From Rotaria sp. Silwood1 (lineage: Eukaryota > Rotifera > Eurotatoria > Philodinida > Philodinidae), in NCBI GenBank assembly GCA_905250075.1, contig CAJNOP010000003.1, positions 3,514,833 through 3,578,832 on the forward strand: DNA of 64,000 bases. Direction: 5' to 3'. Every line of letters starts with the position of its first letter. The first letter of the stretch is position 1. The position numbers were made by a program, and so were the translations under genes. Below, in pieces: positions 13,331 through 26,472 of this stretch. The notes beneath the pieces are model-generated. The model was not told where the DNA came from. It saw nothing but the letters and a program-made list of their open reading frames with translations, and did not search any database.

Positions 13331-15208
13331 ACTGCTTTATTCATTTTTATGAAAATACTAATTAGACTGTTAGTATACATTACAAAATTTTATTCGAGAC
13401 TGCAACGGCATCAAGTAACGTCTTTTTTACACCTAAATCAGATCCTATTCTTAATATCGTTTTTTTTATTTTCGTGAAATCATAGTTATATTGAATTTTT
13501 CTTTATATATATATAAAATCCAAATATTTTGGCATTTGAACATTTCTAATTCAATTCTCTCAAGTATATGGACAACAATTGAAATACTAACAACACAAAT
13601 AAGATTTATTAGTATGTATAAAAATATTTAACGAACTTATTTATCTTCGAACTTTAGAATTACCGATGCATCACAATTAATATCTACTGGAGATTATATT
13701 CCTAATAAGTTGTAATTCTTTTTATTCTTGGTTTTATAATAGGTGAAAAAGTGAATGAAATCATACCAAAAACAATTCAAAAAATATTGTTACTTTTTAT
13801 TACATTTGATAAGATACTCAATCCAAAACATTCTGCAGCAATTTTTTCGCAATGTAATTTTGCCAATCGAATGACTCCTCATTGAATATAATAAATAGAA
13901 TAAAACGTTGGATCTATATTGCATGTCTAAGATATTATTCTTTTTAAATAACATTATTTAATACGATTATTTTTCAGTAAAATGTACGAAATAGTCTTCG
14001 TAATTAATCAATTTGTTTTGGTTTAATCATTTTTATATGAAATTACGACCTATTTTCTATTACTGTGTATATAGAGTACTGAGCACTGTCTGTGGATGTT
14101 TTGCTATTTGTTTATTATCCTCATTAGTAGACAAATGATACAGTCAGAATAAGATGGATTAGGAATGTTATTACGAAAAAAAAAAACTTATGCCAAATTG
14201 ATACTCGGAAATACTAATTGTTCTTATATTCTCTTTAGTTAATCAAAAATCATATCTAATGTTATCTGAGTAATTTCTTATCTTATAGAAATATAAATAT
14301 CAATCAACATAATCATGTATTTCTTTAAAACAAAGGATGTAAAACATGTTCGAACTAATAATGCATAATATGAATATTTTATTTCAGTTTTCACACGGGA
14401 AACATATTTAACTAGCTAGATTTACATTTTTGATTTTAACTTCTTGAAAGAATGAGTAACATATTAAAAATCAAGGTCCTATTGAAATAATTCTATTTCC
14501 TTTAGATTAATCAAAATTAAAATAAATGCATGGAAGAATGGCTTGCGATTGGATATTGCAAAGATAAAATGATTTTTTTCGAAACATAGTCTTTTTCTTT
14601 TCAAAAATTTTCCAACACTTCTATCAGCTTATACTTGAACAATATATTTCTGTTTATGCTTCCTTGATTGTGCATCCCAAAATTCTCGAAGTAGCTACAA
14701 TGTAGTCAATAGCAATTTTTTGGTATTATATAAAAATGAATTTCTTTAAATAGAGAATTATGTTTTGAGAATTTCTCGAGACATTGAATTTACAATCCTT
14801 TTTCTCTACGTGAAAAGTAAGACTTAAGAAAAAAAAAAGTTAAATAACTATATATTATGGCAAAAACTTTGTTTTAATAGCATTTAAATTAATCGAACAA
14901 CACACAGTGCACATTCTTCTATTACATATAAGGCACAACAAATAACAGTTGATACTAAGATTATATTCATTGGAAGAACACGTTATATAAATGTTGAAAT
15001 TTCAATTAGTGATTTAGACATGACGATCTCTTAATAGATCATACTTAAGAAAATAATAGTTGGTTTTATTGAAATAAAAATGAAAAAAAATTGATATTAA
15101 AATCATAGTTCTACATCATTTTTATTAAAGGAAATATTCGAATTCATGAAAAAAAAATTCATAGTTGAATATTGAACTGTTGTTTGTTTTATTCATAACT
15201 ATTCTATT
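13331..15208. other. intergenic, nothing recognised
   Basis: AT-rich sequence without a supported gene. The right end is the 3' flank of the SLC5 gene. Confidence 0.5.
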
Positions 15209-18196
15209 TATTTTTTATCATTATTTTCATCATTTATATAAGTTGGATTAGAATAACTTTGATCTGTTATTGTTATTCGACGTTGTGTTGGATCAATCGA
15301 TGATAATGTCGTCATTTCATATGTTGGTTTTGGTTCTTCATCTTTGTCTTTTATCTATAATAAATAGTATATATCCATTGACAAATAATCAAAATTCACA
15401 TTTTATTTACTTCGATAGGTTCTTGTCCGTAACGAACACCAAATCGTAATTTAGATAAGATTTTTTCAGGTAAAAATGGAAAAAGAATATCAAATACAGG
15501 TATCATTAATTTTGGATCAAGCTCTTCTGGTTTTGTAAAACCTAATGAAATATAATTATTTTTTATCATTTCGTTTATATTATTTTCTTCTTATTCTACC
15601 TGTAAAATAACTAACCACTAAACTAACAATTACTGCAGTAAAGATTGAAAACAATGTATACCAAAAATAACTCATACCATAAAATCGAACTAATGGACTT
15701 TTTCTATATAAAAAGAAATATCATAATAAATTTAATTTTTTCTATCTAAAGTAATTCAACAAACTTGACAACTTTATGAATAAAACTTGTTGTTGTAGTT
15801 GTATTCCATGTTGATGAATAAATTGTAGTATTGAATAATACAGACATAGTTTCGTTCACTCCCAAACACCCATCAATACGTGTTGGTAAACGAAATGAAC
15901 GCATTTGATGTCGAAGTATTTGTGAACCGAAAAAAATCCATATTTGAATCAATACACTTACAATCAAAGCAATTAATGCACCCTAAAGTTTTTATACTTT
16001 TACAATCGAGAAAAAAAAATAAAACTTTCAAATAGTACCATGGAATTAACCCAAGGAAGAAAAAATCCAATCATAAAAATAGCACTTATAGGTCCTGATA
16101 AAACACCAAATAAAGATAAAGCTGCTTGAAGAAGATTACCAAGTAATGAAACAAGATAAGTTATTAATATACAAACAACACCAAAAACAAGTGCTAAACA
16201 TATTTATTTTAAACAAATCAAGTTGTTGTTGTTTTGTTTTTATTTAGTAGACTTACATAACATTTTTGAATACCAAACATCTTGTTTATCAGTCATTTCT
16301 TTTCGATAAAAAAATTTTACTATATCAGAAAGAACAACTGCTGCTAAACTATTCAAACCCGATGATAAAGTACTATAAGTATTATCATAGAATTTCAAAT
16401 CCGTAAGAAATAAATTTTAAATAGTACCTTAATGCACCACTAAATACACATGCAAGAAAAATACCTGGTAGACCTTTAAATCGCTTTAATGTTTCCATAA
16501 CAAATAATGGATAAAGCTAAAGAAAAAATAATAAATTTCGTAATTTTCAAGAAATAATAAAGTATACTTGGTCTGTCTGTTTTATCACTCCAGTTCGTAG
16601 TGGATCACAAGCATAATATTTAGCAAACATGACAAGACCAACTCCACAACAAAGTGAAAGAATAAAAATTAAACCAACTAAATTGAATAGTAATGCTCTA
16701 AAATGAATATTTTTATAGGTATATTTGCGTAAAATTATACGAACAATTTTGCATCTCGAACAGTTGGAACACAAAGATAACGTTGTACTTGTGCTTGATT
16801 AAAACCTAATCATATTATGGTGTATATAATGAAGTATAGAAATATATAATAAAGCTTTACCATAGATTGCAAGCCATGTAAAAGTTGCACCAAATAATAT
16901 ACTCCATACAGTATGACGAGTGGTTGGATCAGGGTCAAAACTAAAAAATGATATTATATCAGCCATTTATAAGGAAGTATTTAGTAGACCTTGGAACTTT
17001 TATAATATATCGATCATTCTGTAAGTGCTTGTCATGAAAAAATAAGATTCTCATTTAAGTTCTGAATTCAGAAAACTTCTGTTCATCTCGAAAATTATTC
17101 AGAATCAGGGCATTAATTGAAATACTTACTTAAAGAATTCCACTCGACCACCATCTAATGCTCTTTGCCAAACAGCTCGACTTCCACCTGCATCAATAAT
17201 ACCTGAAAACAACAAAATATATTTATTCGATGATAAAACTATTCACCTTGAATGACCGATGCAAGAAGACCAACAAACATGACAATCGTTTGAAAAACAT
17301 CTGTCCACATAACAGCTTTCATTCCACCCTATTGTATTATATTTTTTAAAAACAAAATAAACAAAATCTTATTTAATTAACTTACTACTGTTGTATATAT
17401 TGTACAAATAACTCCAATTGAAATAACACTAATCCAAACATTCAAACCAGTTACTTGACTTAATGCTAAAGCTGGTGCATAAAGTACTAATGCCATATAA
17501 ATAACCTATCAAAGATATAACAGATTTTTATGATAAAAAAAAGAAAAATTTTTATACACACCATTTGTATGGAAAAAATAAGTGAAGCAATTAATCGTAC
17601 ATAACGATCGAAACGTTTTTCTAAATACTAAATATATTATCATATAGAATAAGAAATTCTAAATTATTCATTTCAATTTTCATTTACTTCATAAGCACTA
17701 GTTACATCAAGTTTGACAAACATTGGCATAAATAATGTAGATGTCATAAGAATTGTGAATATATAACTAATTCCTATATAAAAAAATCAACGAATTAATA
17801 TAATCAATTTTAGATGTAATCAGTTTTTTCTATTAGTCACCAATAATCCAATATTGTGTACCATAAACATACACTTCAGCTGGAGTACCCAAGATTGTTA
17901 TAGCAGACATAAAACTAGCTAGTAAACTCATAGCAGTTGGAAAAACCTAGATTAATATTTTAATATCTATTTAATATGATATTTTCTAAATGATTTACAC
18001 CCATAGATTTATTAGCTAAAAGATATTCTTTTGCTGAACTTTTTGATTGTTCAATAGTAGTTTCACCATCAACATTTTTTTTCTTTTTTCGTTTATCAAT
18101 AAAGCCATAGAAGAAACCAATAGCTGCAGAAAATAGAAGTAATAATGCGAAGATGATATAATCAACAACATCAAAACGCATATCTCGAATAGCCAT
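15209..18196 (-). CDS. SLC5-family sodium-coupled solute transporter
   Basis: This is a plasma-membrane sodium symporter of the SSS/SLC5 family, closest in feel to the monocarboxylate/multivitamin/iodide branch (SLC5A5/6/8/12). About sixteen short exons join cleanly. The first is 18196-17999, opening with [21 protein letters not shown] (helix 1). Later blocks are [36 protein letters not shown]-like [30 protein letters not shown]-type [42 protein letters not shown] and a final helix [13 protein letters not shown]. Stop at 15209. About 600 residues, the usual family length. The tail is hydrophilic and acidic. Substrate cannot be told from sequence alone. The TATAG acceptor-like site 15-20 bases before the ATG suits trans-splicing or a UTR intron. 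Confidence 0.9.
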
Positions 18197-19189
18197 CTTT
18201 CTTGATTAAAATCTATAGAATAATCAATAAATGTATTTGTGAAGATAATTTCAAAACATTCTATCAAATGTGTTTCAAAATCATTCGTTAATCTAATTTT
18301 TCTTTCGCATTTGACATAAAATTCGTAGTTCTCAAATATCATTCTATTATCAAATTTAAGCAATAAATTGTTCTATATATTGTTGATATGAATAAAGAAA
18401 TATAACTATCTTTAAAATCCAACAAAACTACAAGTACCATTCATATTCGACTCTTCATTTTGTAGGTTTTTTAATAAAAAAATTGAAAACAACCAAGAAA
18501 ATCGTTTTCGTGATCTGATAACTTAAGATTTTAGATTTAATCAGAACTCATTTCAGTCAAAATTCAAATGCACTAAGGTTATTTGTGAGAGTATAATTGT
18601 TTTCTTTGAAATTTCGGTTTGTCATAAATACAATCATTTTGCAATAAAATTCCATGTTTGATATTGTTGTAAATATTTTTCTATGTTTCACTAATATCTA
18701 TTTTTCTTAACAATAACAAACCGAAACACAGCAACAGTTTTTCTGGATCTCAAAAAAATCAGATATGTTTTCAGAGCAGTATCTTGAGGCCAATTCTCTT
18801 CGTTTTCAGCACTGTTTTTCAATCTTCTCAAGAATTAACAATTTTATATATCTGTAAATGTCTGTTTTGTTTCATTTTTTTTCCTTAAGATGTCAGTAAA
18901 ACGTCTGACCTAAAACATCTCATTTCACTTGTACATATAGTCGAAGAGGTGGAGAGAACAGTATTTCTTTTTCTTTTCTCTTTAGTCATTATCATTGAAT
19001 AGACATATATACATATGTACATACATATGTTAAAGATCCAGACCAAGCATGACGGTTAACTTTAGTCACCATCTCGTTTGACTCGAGAGAGACGAATAAA
19101 ATTTATAGACATTATTATTAACTATTCACACATTCACATTTTTCTTCATTATACATACGATTAAATACAACATCTAGTAAAAAGAAGTC
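18197..19189. promoter_or_regulatory. divergent intergenic region
   Basis: About 1 kb between the divergent SLC5 and B-box-like genes, so it should carry both promoters. A palindromic ACATATGTACATACATATGT tract lies near 19010-19030. No other gene was seen. Confidence 0.4.
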
Positions 19190-21258
19190 ATGTCACCAAT
19201 AACGAAAAATTCCATACAATTACAAACAAATCTGTGCATATCATCAGGATGTGATTTACCAAGTGAAGTTATATGTCGTCATTGTCATAAACAATATTGT
19301 CAATTATGTTTTATGTGTCATAGAAAATATTTAATAGATGATATGCAATTAATATCTGAACAAATGTCATTAAATCGTCAACAAGGTATTTCGGAAGTTA
19401 TTTCATTTATTGACAAACAAGCGAAAGATGCACATGAACAAGCAAAAAAACTTGTTGATGATGCTATTGATCGAATTATTAAAGCAAGTCAAAATATTTA
19501 TACGTATATTGAAAATCGTCGATCAGCTAAAGTAGTTTAAATTAAAATTTTAATTTTCTAAAAAAAGAAAAAAATTCTTCTTCTATTTTAGCTTAGTCGT
19601 TTAGAAGAGTGTTTAAAAAAATTTGATAAAGATGCACAATTACTTAATTCAAAATTATCTCGTCGAATATTTTTACCAGCTGATATTATCTTAGATTTAC
19701 GTCGGAAATATGCATATAATATGTTTGATAAATCATCATCAATAATTAAATCTGATTGTAATATTATTCAACGTAAAAATGAACGATTTTTTGAAAATTA
19801 TCGTTATTATAATGAATTAATTAGTTTACGGCAAAAATGGACTTTTCTTCAAGCTGCTTTGACAACAGTTTATTTTCCAGCAAAAAAAGATATTTCATTA
19901 GATAAAATTCTTACGTTTCTTGAATATCGTCATGTGAGTTTATTAGTAAAATGTTTCAGTATTTTAATGAATGATATTTTAGGATCGAGTACTGGAGAAT
20001 TATCGAGAATATTTATCAATGAATGAAAAATCCAAGGGTAAAAAAAAAAGAATCAGTTTTTATATTTAATAGAGTTTTCAATATCTTTTAGAATTATCAT
20101 TAAAATCAACAGAAGAATTATTAAATGAACTAAGTTTTATTTCGAAAAAAGAATTACCAAAAGAAGTAAGAAATTATATTTTTGTAATAGAATTTTGAAT
20201 GCGATAAGGCGAGATGAAAAAATCATCCTATATAAAGAATTTTTCAAGGCTTGTATTAACTTCCACGACTTTCTTATAATATTATTTCAGTTTGCCTCTA
20301 TCTGTTCTGGTTTAGGTTAGTTAATTTCATATTTTAATTTTTAAACTATTCATATAAATTCTACTTAATTTTTTCAAAAACAGAATTGTTGATTTAGGGT
20401 ATTTGACTAGGATACAGGGCCCACTATTTCTCTTGAAAGATTACAACATCTTGCCTCCAAGTATTAAAAATTAGTAATACTACCTCTTTGAATTCTGAGC
20501 TTCTTATTGTATACTTCGTATTTAAACATTACTACGGGTCATGAAAGATCCTTTCATACTCTAGTATAGCTCGGTAGGTCTCTGGAAACTCTGATGAATT
20601 TTGTGATTTCTAAGATTCATTCAGTAGAACTCATCAACATTTTTATAATAGAAGAGTAGTTGAAAATTTAAACGAGCTTAAAGCACTTAGTGCTCTATCA
20701 TAAAAAGTATTAATAGATTTTACATGAAAACCTTTTACAATAGTTATTTTAATTGACAAAAGAGACCAAAGATAAGAATAAAATGAGTCCTATTGCCCAC
20801 CGTACCGATTCAATACGATGAGTTTGAATTTCATCAGACATAACCTGTATTTTCTCATAAGAAAAAAAAAACAAGAAGGAAATTCAATGAAAGGAGAATT
20901 TTGAAATATTTTATCTGGTGGGATATTTCAAAAACAGACTCTTTTCATTCCATCTGAAATCCTATTTTGTGAATTTAGAATGATTCTTTTATTTCAGGTT
21001 TATAATTTTACTTATATTAATGAAGCATCGATTGAAAAAACTAATGAAACAATAACTAGTAGTGATTTGATAAAAATTGATAGTGGTCATTGTGATGATG
21101 ACACATCTTCAAATTCAAATCATAGTTGGCAAATTGAAGATGGTGATGATTGTGAAAAAAAATTCTGTAAACTAGGTGAATCAATGAAAACTCTTGAAAA
21201 ACAATATGAAGAAGATTTTCAAACATTTACAATAACTCACCAACAAGAAAAATCTTAA
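19190..21258 (+). CDS. B-box-like zinc-binding coiled-coil protein (TRIM-like, no RING)
   Basis: Exons: 19190-19531, 19592-19933, 19983-20037, 20092-20166 and 20998-21258. The first exon carries a Cys-rich block (residues ~13-45: CISSGCDLP, CRHCHKQYC, CFMC) that fits a B-box zinc finger, then a long helical, Lys/Glu-rich region typical of a TRIM coiled coil. No RING precedes it and no NHL or SPRY domain follows. The last exon is acidic and Ser-rich (DDDTSSNSN). Exons 1 and 2 happen to be equal in length (342). Exon 4 contains a run of five A (20159-20163). As read, it leaves the phase one base out of step with the last exon, whereas four A would give ELPKE joined to VYNFTYINEAS. So this is either a sequence error, a recent frameshift or a missed exon. 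Molecular role unknown; a ubiquitin-ligase role is not supported without a RING. Confidence 0.7.
20745..20985. mobile_element. possible small foldback element in the last intron of the B-box-like gene
   Basis: AAAATGAGTCC...CCCACCG near 20785-20812 resembles the reverse complement of the stretch near 20915-20955. The block TCCATCTGAAATCCT here is shared with the foldback element near 3598-3611 in the spectrin intron. Pairing is patchy, so this is a weak call. Confidence 0.3.
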
Positions 21259-22488
21259 CATTGCTTTAATTTATTAAATAGAAACTTAATTCAAATATTT
21301 CTCTCTTTTTTTTTACTAATTATGTTGAAATTTTTCTCTTTTTGATTCAGCATTATATAAGAATAATAGTATATTTACATCAATGGATTATTATGGTTTT
21401 TTAAAGGGGAAAAAGTATATAATTAATAAAATATCTTTTTAAACTTCTTACCTGAAAGAATATGAATAATAAGATTTACTTATTTACGATTGATTTTCAA
21501 ATGATTCGTGCTATTTTCAGTGTAGATGTGATTGTTTTTGGTACGTGTTTAATTGCAAGAAGAGCTGTCCTCGTTTGATTGCAAAAACTATATTAACAAT
21601 AAAAGTTTCGATCGTACACATTCGAAAAATGTCATGGAAAAATAGATACTGAAATTACGATAAAGATAATTGAAATGAATGACTTTGAAAATGTTTTTTT
21701 GCATGATTATGATGTACTGTTGTTGTAAATAAAATGCTTGCTCGTAGTTTCAATTGTTGTTTTGAAAAAAAAACCATCATGAATTCAACATTATCTCAAT
21801 CATTTTATTCTTAAATCTGTTATTCCATCAATACTGAATCACACCATGTTAGATATACTTGCCCATTACATTAGTGTGGTGACTGATTAGGATTATCATA
21901 GACAAGATTACAAAGTAGATCATACTGCAATATCTGATAAGTATTTAAAAACAAACATGATGTAATAATAAAGAATCCGGATGAGGAATTAATATGACTT
22001 GCAATCGCAATTTTTGACACAATTTCAGAATATAAAAATATAGTGCTATACTTTGAGCAAAATTTAGATTATAATCATTATTTAATGAGCAGTTATATTT
22101 TGCAATATACTGAATCTATTAAGACTCTTCTAGAGGACTAACAGAATGGATTAAATTACCAGTTTGATAGACAATTCGATGACATTGTTTTATATAATGG
22201 TGAACCAAAATCAATCATTATAATTTAAGTCTGAAAATGAAACATGAGAATAAGAGAACATTGATCTTGTCGAGTACCATTACATTTACATGAAAAAATA
22301 ATAGTTGTAGGAGTATCATCATGTTCCAATTAACACCAGTCAATACATAACTGGTCATTAATATAAGAAATGATTTTTAGTAAAAAAAAAGACTTAGAAG
22401 ATACCCAATGAAAATTATTACTGAACAAAGACAATGTCTGTATGTGTGAATCTGAATGTCAATAGTAATAGATAAAAATAAGATGTCT
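21259..22488. other. intergenic, nothing recognised
   Basis: The left end is the 3' flank of the B-box-like gene. The rest is AT-rich and shows no supported gene. Confidence 0.45.
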
Positions 22489-22490
22489 CG

Positions 22491-22520
22491 GTGTGGACGT
22501 GAGTCCCATACTCACACCCA
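22491..22520. repeat. short hairpin with telomere-like arms
   Basis: GTGTGGACGTGAGT is followed after three bases by ATACTCACACCCA, which pairs with it. It is one of several G/C-skewed TGTGGG-like tracts in this window. Confidence 0.45.
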
Positions 22521-22988
22521 TCTGATCGCTTAATAAGTAGTTGAAGAGTTTTGTTCTGCTGATTGGTTCTTGTTTGACCATGCATTCAGCTACTATCTTT
22601 TACACAAATGTCTGATTTGTCCGCTCTAAGAAAGATTTTGCATGTATAGAGCAGTCAATGTTTCTCAGAAATAGAAATACTTCCATTCTAAATACCATAG
22701 ATCGTTTTCCTTTAAATGATAGTCTCAAATTTCTTCACTTTCAACTTCGATCCGTCCGCATGTATGAGTGATTGATGGCTGGCGATGTCGGTCTAGAAAA
22801 TTAAATAGTATCGTTCAAACATTTGAGTAAATAAACGAAATGTTGTTGAAAAGTTAAATGACAAAAAAAAAGAATGTCATCAATGTTGGAGATGCCAGCC
22901 ATATACACAATTTTTTGATTATCAAAACAAGAAAAGTGATTTTCAATGAATTGATTTTACTAAATACCAAAGCTACGATAATTGACAC

Positions 22989-24055
22989 TCAGTAATATTA
23001 TAACTATGTTACGTATCGCATTGAATGTCTACAATAGAAGTAAAATCAATAATGTCGATTGAGGAGCCTTCATTCTTTTTGGCTCAGCTTGTGATTCCTC
23101 TACACTCTACTAAGACGTATTTCTTTCAATATGATAAATCTAATATATTGTGTTATAGTTAAGATTTAACTATTCAAAAACAAAAGAAATGTGAGGACTT
23201 TTATTATACTATAATTAATTCAGTTGACAATATTATTCGAATGTCGCAGCTTAGTCAGATGCTTCTTCTTATTAAGATAGAGTAGAATGGTTTTAAGTTT
23301 TTAAGGTTTTGGAAATTCGTTTGATATTTTGCTCATTCAAAATACGACTGATCTAATATAACTCATCAATACCTGTGAGAAATATTCATTTTAATAAATT
23401 ACCGTTAGGACAACATTATACATTTTTATTAAGCTGATTGAACAAGTTTCTTTATAGAAAGTGAGAGGAATATTATTCAAATATTAAAAGCATATTACAA
23501 TTTATTTGGTACCAGCATTTCAGCAGCTATATTCCTTTGAAGTTTTTTACTCTGTTTTCCCCTTAAATATCAGATTTCAATATAGATATTTTGATTGTTT
23601 GCTTAATAAGATTTTAATGAGGCAGATTAACACTATTAGTACAACAATAGATGGGAATGCAATAATACCGATACCATTTGATATTAATTGATATTTGTAT
23701 CAGTATCAGTATTGATACTAATACTGATACCATGTCGGTATTGGCATTATTGGTTTTGTTATAGGTCAATACAATCGACTTCGACTATTATTGTTTTGCT
23801 ATTGTTACACTCCTAATCAGAGAATTTGAAATAATTATTTCGATTAATGTGCACAAAAAGGTATAATACAGATATTTAATGTTCTTATTTATTAGCCTGT
23901 GTATCTTCTGCATGATTTTCCGTTTTTTTAATGTGTCAACGAAGGAATCGAAGTGCATTTCAACATGATGTATATGATCGTGCAAATTATGAATTTATTC
24001 TAGCAAAGAACAATCGACGCTGACTGGGTCATTTCTAGGCTGCTGAGGACGCATA
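22989..24055. repeat. copy 1 of a dispersed direct repeat
   Basis: This stretch is a diverged direct copy of 35830-36528. Landmarks in the same order are TATGTTACGTAT, ACAATATT, GATGCTTC, ACTGATCTAATATA, TCAGATATTTTGATT, GAATTTATT and ATTTCTAG. Copy 1 carries two insertions absent from copy 2: about 23060-23215, and a palindromic segment at about 23650-23805. No coding frame is conserved between the copies, so the repeat is non-coding or an eroded element of unknown class. Confidence 0.6.
23650..23805. mobile_element. small palindromic insertion inside repeat copy 1
   Basis: The arms CAATAATACCGATACC and GGTATTGGCATTATTGG flank a (GTATCA)n/(GATACT)n centre. The equivalent point in repeat copy 2 (near 36300) lacks it, so it arrived after the two copies separated. 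Confidence 0.45.
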
Positions 24056-24057
24056 GT

Positions 24058-24110
24058 TGGGTATGGGTGTAGTTGAAGAGAAGACTACAACTCACCTTCA
24101 TACCCTCACT
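24058..24110. repeat. short hairpin with telomere-like arms
   Basis: GGGTATGGGTGTAGTTG pairs with the complement of the C-rich stretch CTACAACTCACCTTCATACC. It begins exactly where repeat copy 1 ends. Confidence 0.45.
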
Positions 24111-24959
24111 CCACTCTCATACTTTCTAAATTTTAATATTAATTTAATAATATCTAGTTTTTAATCTAATTTTAATTGTAATTTTGCACAGTCATCAATC
24201 TCTAATTCTTCTATTTCAATTGTAATTCTCAATGTAATTTCATAGAATCAATAATTTTACCTCTGTTTTTAATTTTTAATATTATTTTAATATCAATTAA
24301 TTCATAATTTTCACATATAATTATAATGTTGACCGTCTAATGTAATTTTTCTAACAATGATAAAGGCTTACTTTGGTTACTTGTATAATTACAACGATGA
24401 AACTTGATAATGATAGTTAATTTACTTTTCTTTCTGTCCTGCTGCCAAAAGAACTTTCAATCAAAGATCATTGTTATCTTTCTCAAAGACATATATGTTG
24501 ATCATGTTTTTCAATATTCTCACGCTTAATGCAAATTGAGACTCTATGAACACTTTGTTGACTCAATTATATCTGAAAAAAGAGATTGGATGAAGGCCAA
24601 ACGAAGGCAAAGTATTGAAGATACTTTTTTGATAGTGAATTAATAATTTCTTGCATCGTCTGCTGCTTTTATCTCGAAGGAACATTGAGGATAAATATAT
24701 TTTTTATAGACTATTGTGCCTTCTGTAATTACGAAAAACAAATTGATAGCATTTGAGTAGGTCCATCGTTTCAGCTTGAAAAATATGCACAAAAAGGTCT
24801 CTGTCTGAATGAGCCAGATATTTCATTTTAGAAACGTATACGTGCATAGACGATCAAATTTCAGTATCTATATTCACATCTGATCCACCTAAATTACAAC
24901 AGAAATAAATCTCATAAAACGACAGCCGAATTATATATATAGATACGAGTTCAAACATG
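24111..24959. other. intergenic, nothing recognised
   Basis: AT-rich sequence. No supported gene or repeat was found. Confidence 0.45.
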
Positions 24960-24984
24960 AGACTGTTATTAGAATCTATTTAAT

Positions 24985-25595
24985 TGAGTAACCATCATTA
25001 CAGCTTTCTTATTCTGTATCATTCTGCTGTTCGTGATAGCAGCGAATAATGCAACAGATTGAAAGGTACAGAGTGAACTGCTAGAGAGAGAAGCAATTCT
25101 TCTTGCAATATTCTGTCATCACCTTAGGTCATCGAACAGTCCAGCGAAATTTTGCAATATTATACAGTTGGAGCTGGCTGGAATCTCATTCACCTTACGG
25201 ATTACTATTGAGAGCGACTATCTGAAGCCAAACTTTTAGAAATCTTAAGTAAGTGCTCACAAGCAACACAAGTGCTTGTAGGAGCTGGATCTTCTCAACA
25301 GTCGGAGAAAATTATTCTTGACGCTATTGGTCCTATTTCTGTTCTGAAGATTCGTACACTTAAAAATGCTTCCGTTAGATTTAACACTGTCTATTGGTAT
25401 CTAACGCCATACTATACCTTCAGCTTTTCATCTTCATCTACTATCAACATGTTCGATTCGATCGACTTGCATGGCACAATTCAGCCAGAGTTGTGTCTCA
25501 GTTTCGCATTGAACCCAAGCAAGACCATTCGTGTTGGCAAGAATTTTGATTCACACTTACATCAAATGATTTACCTTAATGCTTCATGCTCATAG
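24985..25595 (+). pseudogene. decayed secreted-protein gene, family unknown
   Basis: A hydrophobic leader reads TIITAFLFCIILLFVIAANN near 24990-25050 but has no ATG and soon meets a stop. After a shift, the frame GAGWNLIHLTDYY...RLSEAKLLEILSKCSQATQ continues from about 25163, broken by one stop, into a long open segment. That segment (25272-25595, GAGSSQQSEKIILDAIGP, then NASCS and stop) has good coding texture and higher GC than its surroundings. I do not recognise the domain. The open 107-residue part may be all that is left, or its start may have been replaced. Function unknown. Confidence 0.45.
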
Positions 25596-25599
25596 AACG

Positions 25600-26440
25600 A
25601 GTAACATGATACCGCTAAATAATCAGCGCTTTTATATTTAGATGAAAAATAAAAATCGATCCATTTTTAAAGACAATCAGATAATATGATCACTGACGTA
25701 GCCACGGGCAGAATCAATGTTCATACGGTTCTCTGTATATTTCAATCGTTGAAAGTGTGTGTGTTTCAATCGAATGGACCTTAAGAATAGAAACTCGAAT
25801 GTTTTGAAAGAGCACAAAATGGTCAATAATGTGTTCACCTTTGGTAGCCATCATAACTTTCAGTAGAGACAAATGATGATTAGTTAATTGTTTGTTTTGA
25901 GTATTGCATTGCCTAATCGAAACAGATAATCCATTTTATTTCATATCGATCGTGCAATGCTCGAGTTCACACAGAAGAAATGGCGTATCCCATTGAAATC
26001 GAACTAGCTAACTGATCGATGCATGTTTATAGAAAAAATACGAATTCGATTCACGTCGTAAATAGTGACGTAACTATAGGATATGACCATGGGAGCTCAG
26101 CCCTTCCACTCGAGAATCTAAGGAAATTTTTTTTTCAAAAAAAATAAAGAATGAGCTATTGAGACAGGATCTATTCAGTATTTCTCAGCGTTTAAAAGAA
26201 CATAGAATGTACCTTGAACAATAAAATGAAACTTTATCAAAGTAAAAGCATTTTTTCACGCACGGAGAATACAGTGAGTAGATGCGGATTCATTCTGTTA
26301 CTTGGATCTTATCGGACTTTTCGAAGTAAAGAAGTAAATGCAACGAAGTAAACAGACTGAATAAATTTTTTTGTATCGAGTAATAAACCGAATGGTCACG
26401 TCAAATAATATATTAACTTTCTTTGAAACATTCTATGTTA
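25600..26440. other. intergenic, nothing firm
   Basis: Two short tracts, near 25693 (TGACGTAGCCACGGG) and 26064 (TGACGTAACTATAGG), look like the ends of hAT-type elements, but no matching opposite end was found. Confidence 0.3.
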
Positions 26441-26442
26441 AG

Positions 26443-26472
26443 AGTAGGTGTGGGTGTAGGGTGTGGATGCAT
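26443..26472. repeat. telomere-like G-rich tract
   Basis: GTAGGTGTGGGTGTAGGGTG followed by TGGATGCAT. It closely matches the reverse complement of 61750-61780 (TTAGGGTGTGAGTGTAGGCG, then TGGATGCAT), showing that the two belong to one dispersed family rather than being random GT-rich sequence. Confidence 0.5.

Noticed and set aside
25690-26080. Two hAT-like terminal motifs (TGACGTAGCC and TGACGTAACT)
   Set aside because: Both point the same way, and no opposite ends or transposase were seen.
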